Assembly: GCF_900156915.1 (NCBI RefSeq)
Contig: NZ_LT732535.1
Coordinates: 2,575,564-2,615,209 of the forward strand
DNA: 39,646 nt
DNA from: Sediminibacillus massiliensis
GTDB lineage: Bacteria; Bacillota; Bacilli; Bacillales; Amphibacillaceae
Direction: 5' to 3'
The translations under genes and the position numbers were made by a program. This document shows, in pieces, positions 17,150 through 25,959 of this stretch (the stretch's first letter is position 1; every line of letters begins with the position of its first letter). The notes under the pieces are model-generated. The model did not search any database. It worked only from the letters and a program-made list of their open reading frames with translations, and had not been told where the DNA came from.

Positions 17150-18817
17150 TTAAATAATTTTGTTCAACATCCATAAACGGATGCTCAATTCCAACAGGAA
17201 TATATCATCCGAATCCACCAGGGAGAGCTGGGTCAACGATTCAATATTACGGAGCCGGTGCAGGAGCGACTGACGGTGTAAGTTTAATGCCCGTGCGGTC
17301 TGGCTTACATTTCCTTTATGCTTGTTGTATGTCAAAAAAGTATAAATTAAATCAGTATGTCTTTTTTTGTCATATTCCACCAATGGATCTAGCGTGTCTT
17401 TCACTATATCCAGAATGACTTTTTCACTCGATACAGCCATGAGCAGTCGATTGATTCTGGTATCGGTAAAAAATGTGCGTTCCCCAGGACCGTTCTGCTT
17501 CTCCCCTATATCTAATGCAGTACTTGCTTCCTGACAACTTTCATAAAAAGCGTAAAGCCCATCTCCATGTTTGGATACCCCCCAGGAGATTTCTACTCCA
17601 CCGAGTAATTCATATAGACGCCTCTCAATAATGTCCATAAACTGACTGGCAATCTCTGCGCAAGAAACCTGCTCTGCCTCTAGAAAAATGATGACCCTTC
17701 CTTCTTCAAAAGTGGCCATCGTCCTCCTATGCAAGACATTCCCCGCATTTGTTATCTCTTTTTGAAAATAATAGTTAACACTCTGCATGCTTGAATTGAC
17801 CGGATTGTCATTAGATATAGACACTGAATGCTTCAAGGTAAGCTTCCCGACCAGGCATATATAAGGCAAGGAAAGATCATATCCAAGCAGTTGTGCTTTC
17901 GCCAGCTTTTGACTGTTAATATGCTTTTCCTTAGCCAAATTCAATACAAAATTGTCTTTCAACCTTATTTCTGCCATTTCCACGGCATTTTCCTTGGCAA
18001 AATAAAGAGCACAAGCCGTCAAAGCATGTTCCAGTACATTCATCACAAACCATGTCAGTTGTGTAGGGATTTCGGGTTGAACAATGATATACCCCTGGGG
18101 TTTATTATTGTTTTGAATTGTGAGCACATAGCACTTCTGTCCGTCGACAGCACATTCTTTCATATAATGGTATAAAGGGTGATCAAGGAACGGGACACCC
18201 GTCTCGGAAGCGGCTTCCATATTACCAGGCTGCTCTCTGGCAAGAATGTCTACCATCTTTTTGCTCAATGACTGGTTGGCCCGGATATATTTCGACTGAT
18301 CAGCAATTCCCACTGGTATTTGAGTGTGTTTATAAATCAGCTTGGTGATAGCCTGTAATCCCCTGTCTTCCAGAACGCAGTTAGTCAGTTCCTGCCTGAC
18401 TCCCTCCGCCTGCTGTCTTTGCACATGCTTATCTTCATTTATTTCCTGCAGAACACCCTGGATTATATCGCCAAAACGGACCTCCCAGGGGACCTCCAGC
18501 AGGATAAAGCGGTTGTTCACCGCCAATTCGGTAATCCGGTCGGGGATGTTAAAAATAAATCTTCCGGTAGCTATCGCAAGGACGGATGCACCCGACTGAA
18601 TCACATCCTCGACAAACCGTTCCAGTTGAACAGGGTCATCTTCACAACCAATACCTGTACTCAGAACGAATTCATGCTTTCGGACAAAGTTTTCTACAGG
18701 CCCTTCTATCACAGAAATCCATTCAACCGGGGTTTCTTTTAATAAATTGCCTCCTGCTTTTACTTTTGATGTTTCCATGATAGGCAACTGCATTACATCC
18801 ATTGCTGTTAATCCCAT
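17150..18817 (-). CDS. PucR family transcriptional regulator, probable regulator of the ectoine cluster
   Basis: A 555-residue cytoplasmic regulator with an N-terminal PucR domain (about residues 5-130, with GCEDDPVQLERFVEDVI), a middle GGDEF-like/CdaR region and a C-terminal HTH_30 (near 490-550, NVSQTARALNLHRQSLLHRL). PucR-type proteins sense pathway metabolites, mostly of nitrogen compounds, and usually activate neighbouring genes. It lies just upstream of doeA on the same strand, between tnrA and the enzymes. Ectoine clusters elsewhere use the MocR-type EnuR and the Lrp-type DoeX, so this would be a different control. GAGGTG lies five bases before the ATG. It is distinct from the second PucR protein at 32292-33908. 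Confidence 0.9.
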   Translation of the reverse strand: MGLTAMDVMQLPIMETSKVKAGGNLLKETPVEWISVIEGPVENFVRKHEFVLSTGIGCEDDPVQLERFVEDVIQSGASVLAIATGRFIFNIPDRITELAVNNRFILLEVPWEVRFGDIIQGVLQEINEDKHVQRQQAEGVRQELTNCVLEDRGLQAITKLIYKHTQIPVGIADQSKYIRANQSLSKKMVDILAREQPGNMEAASETGVPFLDHPLYHYMKECAVDGQKCYVLTIQNNNKPQGYIIVQPEIPTQLTWFVMNVLEHALTACALYFAKENAVEMAEIRLKDNFVLNLAKEKHINSQKLAKAQLLGYDLSLPYICLVGKLTLKHSVSISNDNPVNSSMQSVNYYFQKEITNAGNVLHRRTMATFEEGRVIIFLEAEQVSCAEIASQFMDIIERRLYELLGGVEISWGVSKHGDGLYAFYESCQEASTALDIGEKQNGPGERTFFTDTRINRLLMAVSSEKVILDIVKDTLDPLVEYDKKRHTDLIYTFLTYNKHKGNVSQTARALNLHRQSLLHRLRNIESLTQLSLVDSDDIFLLELSIRLWMLNKII

Positions 18818-18847
18818 AGAATCACCTCACATGAAAGAATCTGCTGA

Positions 18848-18883
18848 ATGATATTTAATTTAAATTTTCTGTCAATTTAAATT
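18848..18883 (-). promoter_or_regulatory. Promoter of the PucR-like gene with paired AATTTAAATT sites
   Basis: The minus strand has TTGACA (18870-18875), 16 bases of spacer and TATCAT (18848-18853), about 30 bases before the start codon. Two identical 10-base palindromes AATTTAAATT lie at 18857-18866 (within the spacer) and 18874-18883 (touching the -35), 17 bases apart. The placement suits an operator that would block or shape RNA polymerase binding. Confidence 0.6.
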
Positions 18884-18918
18884 CTCTCATGAATGAAGCA
18901 TGAAGGCAATTAGAAAGA

Positions 18919-19245
18919 CTACTCTTTTTGTACGCCAAAACGGGCATTGATCTGCCCTCTCATCATTTCTTTCCGTACCTTTCTGGCATCTTCTTTTTGT
19001 TTTTGTTTTAACATGTCTTGTCTTATTTCAAATGTCTGTACGCCTTCTTCTCGTTTGTTTGCTATATCAATTAATTGTTCTACATCCATGAATGAGTATT
19101 TCCTGTTTCCCCGTGGGGATCTTTCCGGAAAAATCAATTTGCGTTCTTCGTAATAACGGATTTGTCTTTCAGTCAGACCGGTTAACTCGCTAACCACACC
19201 AATAGTGATTACTTTTCTTTCTTTATAAGATGACTCTTGTTCCAT
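18919..19245 (-). CDS. tnrA: Nitrogen-responsive MerR-family regulator TnrA
   Basis: A 108-residue MerR-family protein. The N-terminal winged helix holds ITIGVVSELTGLTERQIRYY and EERKLIFPERSPRGNRKYSF, very close to TnrA/GlnR. The C-terminal tail RKEMMRGQINARFG matches the TnrA segment that binds feedback-inhibited glutamine synthetase, and the length fits TnrA (about 110) rather than GlnR (about 135). TnrA switches nitrogen-scavenging genes, including ureide genes in Bacillus subtilis, during nitrogen limitation. The gene is monocistronic, lies upstream of the ectoine regulator, and is preceded by a TnrA box. The start has GGTGAG upstream. Confidence 0.92.
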   Translation of the reverse strand: MEQESSYKERKVITIGVVSELTGLTERQIRYYEERKLIFPERSPRGNRKYSFMDVEQLIDIANKREEGVQTFEIRQDMLKQKQKEDARKVRKEMMRGQINARFGVQKE

Positions 19246-19290
19246 TTACTCACCGCCGCCATTAAGATTTCGTAATCACACGTTACATTG

Positions 19291-19342
19291 AGTATACACG
19301 GAATTTTCAAACGATTATATGACTTTGTAAGATTATCTTACA
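19291..19342 (-). promoter_or_regulatory. TnrA box and promoter of tnrA
   Basis: TGTAAGATTATCTTACA (19326-19342) matches the TnrA/GlnR consensus TGTNANATTTTNTNACA with one mismatch and is a perfect palindrome of eight-base arms around one base. On the minus strand a TATACT -10 (19291-19296) lies 29 bases past the box, placing the box centre near -50. That is the position from which TnrA activates promoters in Bacillus subtilis, including its own. Confidence 0.8.
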
Positions 19343-19484
19343 TAAATGTATATTACGTGAAATTAATTTACATGTGCAGATAAGTTTTTAGAGATTATAA
19401 AGAAGCAGATACTCTAAGTAAGTACCTGCTTCGTTGGCCAAAAGGTCAAAAGCTTTAAAGTCTTTATTCTTCCATAATATCCAT

Positions 19485-19844
19485 AAGCTGCGACATAACT
19501 AACTTCACTTAACGGGACTTCCTTCCATCCTTTTCTGATTGAGTGGTAGTCCAGCGCTGCGGAAAATTACTCGCTTTCCTTGGGGAACGCTTCAGCCTCC
19601 TCGGGAAAAGCGCCCTGCGGGGTCTTCAGACTGTTCCTTTCCCACTGGAGTCTCGCATTTTTCCTCCGCTTCATTAGTTTTTCTGATCAAGTGAGAAGTT
19701 GTTCTAAAGTATGTCTAACAGGAGGTATTCCTAACATCAAAATTCAGAAAATCCCTAACAGCGAAGTCATACCACTCATTTTAATCAGAACGAGAGGAAG
19801 TCTCCCTAGAAGGAATTGTCACTATGTCGCAGTTTCCCTCTACT
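19485..19844. repeat. Composite intergenic repeat, copy 3
   Basis: This non-coding element begins AAGCTGCGACATAACTAA (19485-19502) and ends with CACTATGTCGCAGTTTCCCT (from 19820), an inverted pair of the family ends. It contains one core unit (about 19553-19675, minus orientation, ending in TCTCGCATTTTTCCTCCGCT). The linker (about 19680-19725, with CTGATCAAGTGAGAAG and TATGTCTAACA) is followed by a degraded inner segment. The gap between tnrA and the ABC transporter gene is mostly this element; 19845-19938 shows nothing recognisable. Confidence 0.75.
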
Positions 19845-19938
19845 ATGCAAAAAGCTGCTGGCATGGAAATTATTATGGAAGAAATGCGCATTTTGCTTTA
19901 TTATCAGCGGATCTTTCCCCATTGTTTCATGTTTTGCC

Positions 19939-21648
19939 CTATGACTGTACGCTGTGGAGGTTGGCGAATATGCCGCCTTTTTCGAGCAGTTCTTCATGTC
20001 TGCCCTGCTCTTCGATTCCGTTCTCTGTCACGACGATTATCCGGTCGGCATTGCGAATGGTTGCCAGACGATGCGCGATCACAAGTGTCGTCCTGTTTTT
20101 GGCAAGTTCATTCAAAGCTGATTGAATGATCGCTTCTGTTTCTGTATCCAGAGCAGATGTTGCTTCATCCAAAATAAGGATCGGCGGGTTCTTCAAGAAC
20201 ATCCTGGCAATAGCGATGCGCTGTTTCTGTCCTCCCGACAATTTCAGTCCTCTTTCACCAACTTGAGTCTCGTAACCATGTGGCAGTGATTCAATAAATT
20301 TTTCCAGATGGGCTTTCCGTGCCGCTTCTTTAATCTCCTCGTCTGTCGCTTCAAGATTACCATAGGCTATGTTTTCCCGCAGCGTACCGGTAAACAAAAA
20401 TACATCTTGCTGAACAATACCTATATAAGAGCGAAGAGATTGCTTCTTCATCATCCGAATATCAATTCCATCTATCGTGATTCGCCCTTGATCAACATCG
20501 TAAAAACGGGGGATCAAAGAACAAATTGTCGACTTACCAGCACCAGACGGCCCGACAAACGCAACCGTCTCTCCCGCCGGAATATTTAAATCAATGTCTT
20601 TTAATACAGGCTTGTAATCTTCGTATCCAAATGTCACTCTTTCAAATTGGATGTCACCGCGTAAGTGCGCAACATTTTTAGCCCCTTCTTCATCCTGAAC
20701 TTCCGGAACCGTGTCGATCAATTCGGTAAACCGTTTAAATCCAGCCATTCCTTTTGGATAAAGTTCCATGAGCGCGCTGATTTTATCAATTGGTTTGAAC
20801 AGGACATTCACATACAAGACGAATCCAACCAGTTCCCCGTACGATAAATCGCCGTTAAAACTAAGCCAGGCACCCAAGACCAAAACGATAAGAACAATGA
20901 AACGAGTCATCATGTAAATTCCCGAACTTCCATAGGACATGACTTTATAAGAATTCAATTTCGCATTCCGGAAGCTGTAATTATCTTTGTTAAAACGGTT
21001 GATTTCATACTCTTCGTTGGTGAAGGACTGAACGACCCTGATACCGGATACACTGTCCTCCACTCGGGCATTGACTTCCGCAATATCTCTGTACATCCTT
21101 TTCCACGCCTTGTTCATTCTCAAGTTACAAAATGCAATCAGCCATACTAGAAAAGGAACAATCAGCAAAATGACTAATGCCAGTTTCACATTGACCGTGA
21201 ACATGATCCAAAATGCCCCGACAAATGTCATCACAGCTATAAACAGATCCTCCGGGCCATGATGGGCAAGCTCCCCGATGTCAAACAAGTCGTTAGTTAT
21301 ACGGCTCATAATATGGCCTGTTTTCGTATTATCAAAAAATCGGAATGACTGCTTCTGGACATGCTGGAATAACTGCCGGCGCATATCCGTTTCGATGTTA
21401 ATGCCAAGTTTATGTCCCCAATAGTTGACGATATATTGCAATAATGTACTAAGCACATATAATGTCAGAAGACCGATACTCACCCACGTAATGGCTGTCC
21501 AGTTATTCTTGGGAAGCAGTTCATCAATGAACCATTGAACTGCCAGCGGAAAACCCAGTTCCAACAACGCTACGACCACAGCGCAGCTGAAATCGAGCAT
21601 AAACAGTTTTTTATGAGGTAAATAATAGGAAAAAAAGCGACTGATCAA
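19939..21648 (-). CDS. ABC exporter, fused permease and ATPase
   Basis: A 569-residue half-transporter of the MsbA/LmrA type. Six membrane helices (about residues 15-300) precede the nucleotide-binding domain with Walker A GPSGAGKST, signature LSGGQKQRIAIARM, Walker B ILILDEATSALD and the H-loop IAHRLATI. Such proteins form homodimers that export drugs, lipids or peptides; the substrate is unknown. The start is TTG with AAAGGAAGTG upstream. No partner subunit lies next to it. Confidence 0.92.
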   Translation of the reverse strand: MISRFFSYYLPHKKLFMLDFSCAVVVALLELGFPLAVQWFIDELLPKNNWTAITWVSIGLLTLYVLSTLLQYIVNYWGHKLGINIETDMRRQLFQHVQKQSFRFFDNTKTGHIMSRITNDLFDIGELAHHGPEDLFIAVMTFVGAFWIMFTVNVKLALVILLIVPFLVWLIAFCNLRMNKAWKRMYRDIAEVNARVEDSVSGIRVVQSFTNEEYEINRFNKDNYSFRNAKLNSYKVMSYGSSGIYMMTRFIVLIVLVLGAWLSFNGDLSYGELVGFVLYVNVLFKPIDKISALMELYPKGMAGFKRFTELIDTVPEVQDEEGAKNVAHLRGDIQFERVTFGYEDYKPVLKDIDLNIPAGETVAFVGPSGAGKSTICSLIPRFYDVDQGRITIDGIDIRMMKKQSLRSYIGIVQQDVFLFTGTLRENIAYGNLEATDEEIKEAARKAHLEKFIESLPHGYETQVGERGLKLSGGQKQRIAIARMFLKNPPILILDEATSALDTETEAIIQSALNELAKNRTTLVIAHRLATIRNADRIIVVTENGIEEQGRHEELLEKGGIFANLHSVQS

Positions 21649-21803
21649 TCGAAGACACTTCCTTTAACAGAATCTAGTAATATATTCGGATTATATGCCT
21701 TCCTTTCCGATAAGGCAATAGTTTAAAACACTTATAAAATCAATTGATTTCCTAGTGTTTGTCCCGTCCTTTTTGATATAGTGATAGTAAGAGGAGGTGC
21801 ATC

Positions 21804-22109
21804 ATGAAATTTTCGATCACTAAACCTGCCGCCCAATGGTACATAAATGAAATGGATTTGACCAACGGTGATTATGTCCGTTTCTTTGCAAGATACGGCG
21901 GACATGGCGATATTCATAGAGGTTTCTCACTGGCTGTTTCTCTTGACGAACCAAACGATCCTGCTTTCCAAGCAGAAGTACTTGGGGTCACTTTCTTTGT
22001 AGAACAGTCAGATGCATGGTATTTCAACGATTATGATTTTCACATTAAATATAAACGAAAATACGATGAAATAGAATATGTATTTGAAAAACGTGATACA
22101 GCAGAGTAA
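21804..22109 (+). CDS. HesB/IscA-like protein without cysteines (YneR-like)
   Basis: A 101-residue protein of the HesB/YneR group, with MKFSITKPAAQWYINEMDL at the start and YGGHGDIHRGFSLAV in the middle. True IscA/HesB scaffold proteins use three cysteines to hold iron-sulphur clusters. This one has no cysteine at all, so cluster assembly is unlikely and its function is unknown. The ribosome binding site GAGGAGG is seven bases from the ATG. Confidence 0.85.
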   Translation: MKFSITKPAAQWYINEMDLTNGDYVRFFARYGGHGDIHRGFSLAVSLDEPNDPAFQAEVLGVTFFVEQSDAWYFNDYDFHIKYKRKYDEIEYVFEKRDTAE

Positions 22110-22213
22110 GCTTTCCCATACCGCCCGACAGGAGGTATTTTTATTTAATCGAAGTGTTTATCGCTTCCGGATACAGGAAATAAACAGTATAGCCTCGTTA
22201 AAGGAGAGTTCCT

Positions 22214-23284
22214 ATGCTTTATTACCTGTTATATGCAGCAACTGCTATAACCTTAGTTTATTTCCTGGTTGCAAAGAAACCTTTCTACGGAAAACCTGCT
22301 TCTATGGCAATCGTCATGTCGTATGGTATTTTCGCTCAAAGTGTCATGCCTCAATTCAAAGTAAATTTGTTGTACATTCAGTTTTTGACTATGCTGATTG
22401 TGGTGATTAGTGTCTTTCTACTCGTCTCTTACTTAAAGGCTTTCATGGAGGGGAGTTTCAAACAAAATTATTATCAAGATCCGCTTGAGCGGTATGCGAT
22501 AGGAACATGGATAGCGGGGTCTTCTGTCTCCTTAATGTTATTGAGTGAACATTTTTCCTTGGCTACATCATTTATAAAGTCCGCAGGCTTTTTGATCATC
22601 GCAGGCTGGATAATCTATCTATTATTCATGCTGAAAAGTGTACCGTCTATTTATGAAAATGGCCGGGAAGACAGTCTGCATGGAATCGTTCTTTTGACAG
22701 TCGTTGCAACACAATCCATGGTGTTAATGGCGAACACTATTTGGAAGTCCATTCAATCGATGACTTGGTTAAACAGCAGTGTCATTGTTTTCGGCATCTT
22801 GTTGTACCTGCTTTATGCCACCATGGTTGTTACAAGATACATCAAGGGCAATTGGAGCCTGGCAGATGACTGGAAGAACACGAATTGCATCCTGCATGGT
22901 TCGATTTCCATTACAGGCTCTGCAGCTGCATTATCCCAGTCTTTCGGATATACTGCCATCCTTTTCATCTGGATATTGGCGGTTACTGTCTTTGTCATTC
23001 ATGAGCTTATCGAGGGTGCAAGAGGTCTTGTAAGAATCAAAGCGTATGGCCTGGTGCAAGGGATATTCAGTTATGATGTATCCCAGTGGTCCCGGGTTTT
23101 TACATTTGGGATGTTGTATGCATTTACTTCTTTTTTCAAGACAAATTACACGATCACAAATTCCATTGTATCTGCCATGCTGAAGGCTGTCCTTACTTAT
23201 GGAAAGTGGGCAATACTGGGCCTAGTGCTTATCGAATCGGCTTTATTGGTAAAATCCTTGTTCACAACCGCCAGAACCGCTTGA
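22214..23284 (+). CDS. Polytopic membrane protein of unknown function
   Basis: A 356-residue protein with about ten hydrophobic helices evenly spread and short polar loops, one carrying YLKGNW-like basic residues (RYIKGNWSLADDW). There is no signal peptide, ATPase motif or transporter signature that I can name. The overall look resembles tellurite-resistance/dicarboxylate (TDT) channel-like proteins, but this is only an impression. It has an AAAGGAGAG ribosome binding site and follows the HesB-like gene by about 100 bases. A strong terminator follows. Confidence 0.7.
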   Translation: MLYYLLYAATAITLVYFLVAKKPFYGKPASMAIVMSYGIFAQSVMPQFKVNLLYIQFLTMLIVVISVFLLVSYLKAFMEGSFKQNYYQDPLERYAIGTWIAGSSVSLMLLSEHFSLATSFIKSAGFLIIAGWIIYLLFMLKSVPSIYENGREDSLHGIVLLTVVATQSMVLMANTIWKSIQSMTWLNSSVIVFGILLYLLYATMVVTRYIKGNWSLADDWKNTNCILHGSISITGSAAALSQSFGYTAILFIWILAVTVFVIHELIEGARGLVRIKAYGLVQGIFSYDVSQWSRVFTFGMLYAFTSFFKTNYTITNSIVSAMLKAVLTYGKWAILGLVLIESALLVKSLFTTARTA

Positions 23285-23291
23285 TTATACA

Positions 23292-23320
23292 AAAAACCTG
23301 CTGGGAATCAGCAGGTTTTT
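23292..23320. terminator. Bidirectional intrinsic terminator
   Basis: The stem AAAAACCTGCTG / CAGCAGGTTTTT (23292-23303 with 23309-23320) has T runs on both strands. It serves the plus-strand membrane protein gene and the small minus-strand gene that ends at 23324. Confidence 0.92.
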
Positions 23321-23323
23321 GCC

Positions 23324-23425
23324 TTATCTTCTATAAGCGTTTGTTTTTCGGCTGTTACGGAATTTTCTTATGAGAGGATATATGACAGGTCCCCATTTAA
23401 TGATTCGCCTGATAAGTCTGCCCAT
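23324..23425 (-). CDS. 33-residue basic amphipathic protein
   Basis: The frame begins MGRLIRRIIKWGPVIYP and continues to a basic tail rich in Arg and Lys, then TAA. The ribosome binding site AGGAGG lies seven bases from the ATG. The frame ends exactly at a bidirectional terminator, which supports a real transcript. The peptide would be a short amphipathic or membrane-associated helix with a strong positive charge. I recall similar short proteins in other Bacillus genomes but know no function. Confidence 0.65.
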   Translation of the reverse strand: MGRLIRRIIKWGPVIYPLIRKFRNSRKTNAYRR

Positions 23426-23520
23426 TGATACTCCTCCTAACTTAGAGGTGAAAGTTTATAAGCATTCCTCGAATCTTGCTTATGGTTAGTTTTCCTCCCT
23501 CGACGGGATTTTAAACCATT

Positions 23521-25011
23521 TTATCTTGGTTTCTGATTTGTTGCTGCTTTGGTGATATCCAACCATAGACCCGACTGTTCCATATGACTTGCGAGCGACA
23601 ACAACCAGTCTTCCTTTCCTTTCGGGGCAGTAAACTGCACTCCCATCGGAAGATTTTTTTCAGCCAAATGAACAGGAACATTCATTGCCGGCTGACCGGT
23701 CAAATTGGCTAACTGGGTAAATGGTGTATAGGTTAAACTTGGCTCGAACATATCGTAGACCAATTGCTGTTGTTCTTGTTTGTTTAAATTGCCAACCTCC
23801 AGCAATTCCTCCCTTTCCGAATGGGAATGGGTCAGCTCTCCATTCAACGGAGCAGGAAAAGCATTGGTAGGTGTCAGGTATAAATCATAAGTTTGATGGA
23901 ACTCGTCCATCTGGGCGGCAGCCAAATCCCACTCTGCAAGGCTTTTGGCGAATTCTGCGGCTGAAACCTTTTCCCCGGCTTTGTACAACACCCATGTCAC
24001 AATTTCCACATCGTGGGAGGTTATTTCCCTTCCCAGTCCTTGTTCGAAATTAGAGATGACACTCGACATTTCTCCACAATTCATTAGGTAGTAATTTTTC
24101 ATGAGCCGCATTCCATCAACACCATTCGACCTTTCCTCGACATGATGGCCTTGTTCTACCAGCGAACCGGCAACCTTATGAACAGCTTTTTTCGCCGCCT
24201 CACTCACAGGCGTTCCTACTGGGGATTCTGTTGTAAACGCAACACGGAATTTAGGCAGCTTAGGATTCTCCAGTTCTTTTAAATAACTGACTTCAAATTT
24301 AGGAATATGAAAAGCTGCAGACGGTTGAAAGGTTTGCAGCACATCGAGCAGAGCAGCGCTGTCCCGCACAGACCGGGTTAACGCAAAGTCGATGGATGCC
24401 CCCTGCCATTGCCGTCCCGTTCCAGGTCCTACAGGGGTTCTGCCCCTAGTCGGTTTCAACCCGAATAAACCTGTGAACGATGCCGGTATCCGAATCGAAC
24501 CCCCGCCATCGCTCGCACCAGCAATCGGAACAATACCTGCAGCTATACTGGCAGCAGACCCGCCGCTTGAGCCACCGGCTGAATGGTCTGTATTCCACGG
24601 GTTTTTGGTCTGTCCGTGAATTTCTGGTTCCGTGATGTTTTTCAGACCAAATTCCGGCGTGTTAGTTTGTCCGATAAACAAGAATCCGGCTTTTCTTAAA
24701 CGTGCTACAAGGTGGGAATCTTGTTTCGCCGTGAAGTTCCTCATCAGCCTTGCTCCGGCTGTCAGCTTCTCTCCTTGGATTGCCTGTGAAATATCCTTTA
24801 ACACAATCGGCACACCGGCAAAAGGCTGGGAAAAGTCTATATCCCTTGCCTCCTTGACTGCTTTTTCTTTCCTTGTACGAATCACAGCATTTATTTCTGG
24901 GTTTATTTCTTCCATCCTTTTAAATGAAGCCTCGATCAATTCTTCTGGCGACACTTGTTTTTGTTTCACCAATTCTGCAAGCCCTACACCATCAAAATCT
25001 ATGTAATTCAT
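23521..25011 (-). CDS. Amidase (amidase signature family)
   Basis: A 496-residue amidase with the Ser-cisSer-Lys triad: Lys72 in VLKDIS, the GGSSGGSAAS loop with the cis-Ser (near 148) and the nucleophile Ser172 in DGGGSIRIP. Related enzymes include GatA, fatty acid amide hydrolases and cyclic-dimer hydrolases, so the substrate is open. The frame extends to 25041, but the ATG at 25011 has GAGGTGG just upstream. It diverges from the DUF421 gene. Confidence 0.9.
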   Translation of the reverse strand: MNYIDFDGVGLAELVKQKQVSPEELIEASFKRMEEINPEINAVIRTRKEKAVKEARDIDFSQPFAGVPIVLKDISQAIQGEKLTAGARLMRNFTAKQDSHLVARLRKAGFLFIGQTNTPEFGLKNITEPEIHGQTKNPWNTDHSAGGSSGGSAASIAAGIVPIAGASDGGGSIRIPASFTGLFGLKPTRGRTPVGPGTGRQWQGASIDFALTRSVRDSAALLDVLQTFQPSAAFHIPKFEVSYLKELENPKLPKFRVAFTTESPVGTPVSEAAKKAVHKVAGSLVEQGHHVEERSNGVDGMRLMKNYYLMNCGEMSSVISNFEQGLGREITSHDVEIVTWVLYKAGEKVSAAEFAKSLAEWDLAAAQMDEFHQTYDLYLTPTNAFPAPLNGELTHSHSEREELLEVGNLNKQEQQQLVYDMFEPSLTYTPFTQLANLTGQPAMNVPVHLAEKNLPMGVQFTAPKGKEDWLLSLASHMEQSGLWLDITKAATNQKPR

Positions 25012-25157
25012 ATATCCACCTCTTTTATAGTCCTTCTCCATTCATTTTGCCTGATTTCTCCGTCCTTCGACAACTTATGGGATTTACTTGCATAAATCTC
25101 GCCTGTTTAAGTAAAGGTAACTATACAAAGTTTGGAAAGCAAAGGAGAATATTCCGA

Positions 25158-25874
25158 ATGGAAATGCTAAAAGATTTGTTACTGGTGATAGGACGGATCA
25201 TAACCATTTTGCCCTTGTTGTTAATTGTCACTCTGATTATGGGAAAAAGGGCGATCGGCGAATTGCCAGTCTTCGATTTCTTGATCGTCATTGTCCTTGG
25301 AGCAGTGGTCGGAGCGGATATTGCTGATCCCGCGATACACCATATCCCTACTTTTGTCGCCATTTTAACCATCACCCTGCTCCAGCGGACTGTAGCTTAT
25401 TGGAAACTTTCCCACCGCAAACTTGGCAAATGGATTACTTTTGAACCGACAATCGTTATCCAGGACGGAAAATTGCAGCGGGCTAAACTTAAAAAAATCC
25501 GGTATTCAATCGATAATGTGTTGCAAATGCTGAGAGAGAAAAACGTTTTTGACATCTCAGAAGTGGAAACAGCAATTATTGAAGCAAACGGTTCTTTAAG
25601 TGTGATAAAAAAACCCGAAAAGAACACAGTAACCAGGGAAGATATGGCTATCTCTCATACTAATTCCACGATTACTTTTCCTGTCATTGTCGAGGGAAAA
25701 GTCTATGAGTCCGTTTTGGAAAGATTCCAGCTGGACAAAACTTGGCTGGATAAACAGCTTGAAACACAAAATATTCTGCTGGATTCGGTTTTCTATGCTT
25801 CCATTAATAAAGACAAACAATTACATATATCCCTAATAGACGAGCAAACTTCCCTTCCCCCAATCGTTCACTGA
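25158..25874 (+). CDS. DUF421 membrane protein (YetF/YcaP-like)
   Basis: A 238-residue protein with three N-terminal helices (about residues 5-75), including MGKRAIGELPVFDFLIVIVLGAVVG, the family signature. A soluble C-terminal domain follows, with the TIVIQDGKL and ENVFDISEVETAI-like strands of DUF421. Paralogues in spore formers are spore-associated, but the role is unknown. The ATG at 25158 has AAAGGAG ten bases upstream. The open frame runs much further upstream but that part overlaps the divergent amidase gene. Confidence 0.88.
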   Translation: MEMLKDLLLVIGRIITILPLLLIVTLIMGKRAIGELPVFDFLIVIVLGAVVGADIADPAIHHIPTFVAILTITLLQRTVAYWKLSHRKLGKWITFEPTIVIQDGKLQRAKLKKIRYSIDNVLQMLREKNVFDISEVETAIIEANGSLSVIKKPEKNTVTREDMAISHTNSTITFPVIVEGKVYESVLERFQLDKTWLDKQLETQNILLDSVFYASINKDKQLHISLIDEQTSLPPIVH

Positions 25875-25959
25875 CAGCACAAAGCTCTTTTCCATCTACC
25901 GGATCAGTATTGCCCGTCGTACTTAACCAAAAGCACTTTGTGTGGATTACAGTTGAAGC

